The translations under genes were made by a program, and so were the position numbers. A stretch of DNA of 5,245 nt from NCBI GenBank assembly GCA_018671635.1, contig JABHHG010000141.1:1-5245 (forward strand), written 5' to 3'. The notes beneath the pieces were generated by a model. That model was not told the DNA's origin. It did not search any database and worked only from the letters and a program-made list of their open reading frames with translations. This stretch comes from Fidelibacterota bacterium. Lineage in GTDB: Bacteria > Fidelibacterota > Marinisomatia > SCGC-AAA003-L08 > D37C17. Numbering within the stretch: position 1 is the first letter of the stretch; each line of letters starts with the position of its first letter. Shown piece after piece: positions 5,124-5,245 of the stretch.

Positions 5124-5245
5124 ATGTCAAATCATAAATTCCAAACAGAAGTATCTCAACTACTACATTTAATTATCCATTCTCTATACTCTCACAAAGA
5201 GATTTTCTTGAGAGAGCTTATATCAAATGCATCAGATGCTTTAGA
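5124..5245 (+). CDS. htpG: Molecular chaperone HtpG (Hsp90), 5' end only
   Basis: The 40 visible residues match the highly conserved N-terminus of bacterial Hsp90: an F-Q-T-E-V-S-Q-L-L-H-L segment, then H-S-L-Y-S-H-K-E-I-F-L-R-E-L-I-S-N-A-S-D-A-L. This is the start of the GHKL ATPase domain; Glu31 corresponds to the catalytic Glu (E34 in E. coli HtpG) and Asn35 to the Mg-ATP-binding Asn (N38). HtpG is a cytosolic dimeric ATP-dependent chaperone helping proteins fold, especially under heat stress. The ATG has an AAAGG site five bases upstream. The gene runs off the window, so its completeness cannot be judged. It follows a strong terminator and is not part of the receptor unit. Confidence 0.96.
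   Translation, partial: MSNHKFQTEVSQLLHLIIHSLYSHKEIFLRELISNASDAL

Noticed and set aside
1..5245. CRISPR array, tRNA, rRNA or insertion sequence
   Set aside because: No regularly spaced short repeats, cloverleaf, conserved rRNA segment, transposase or terminal inverted repeats were seen on either strand.

Overview
The window is AT-rich DNA from a Gram-negative bacterium. The evidence for an outer membrane is a TonB-dependent receptor and three predicted lipoproteins. A repetitive lipoprotein sitting next to a receptor, and repeats of the DGGY...VVG type, fit the Bacteroidota/Chlorobiota/Marinimicrobia (FCB) side of the tree. Clear Shine-Dalgarno sites (AGGAGG, AAGGA) precede several genes. 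They argue mildly against classical Bacteroidota, which often lack them, and leave a Marinimicrobia-like lineage possible. This placement is inference; there is no rRNA or full-length marker here.

Layout. Positions 1-38 (minus strand) hold the first 12 codons of a divergent gene that leaves the window. Positions 39-258 are a very AT-rich divergent intergenic region. Positions 259-1409 hold two small predicted lipoproteins with coiled coils, joined by a TAATG stop/start overlap; I recognise no family for either. After a 142-base gap with a short perfect inverted repeat comes a second two-gene unit. Its first gene (1552-2787) encodes a lipoprotein with seven repeats of about 55 residues, very probably a seven-bladed beta-propeller. 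Its second gene (2802-5030) encodes a TonB-dependent outer-membrane receptor with an unusual N-terminal extension. The unit ends at a strong hairpin terminator (5055-5087). Finally, 5124-5245 is the start of htpG (Hsp90 chaperone), cut by the window edge.

How the genes may work together. The propeller lipoprotein and the receptor are 14 bases apart, each with its own good ribosome binding site, and end at a common terminator, so they are probably co-transcribed and form one uptake system. The arrangement resembles BtuG-BtuB of Bacteroides, in which a surface seven-bladed propeller lipoprotein captures vitamin B12 above a TonB-dependent transporter. Here the propeller repeats are of another sequence type (DGGY/delta-60-like) and no cobalamin riboswitch is visible, so the substrate is unknown. 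Whether the two coiled-coil lipoproteins belong to the same system cannot be decided from the sequence. The flanking htpG is a housekeeping gene outside the system.

Two starts were moved from the longest open frame on the basis of the ribosome binding sites: 1552 instead of a TTG at 1549, and 2802 instead of an ATG at 2796.
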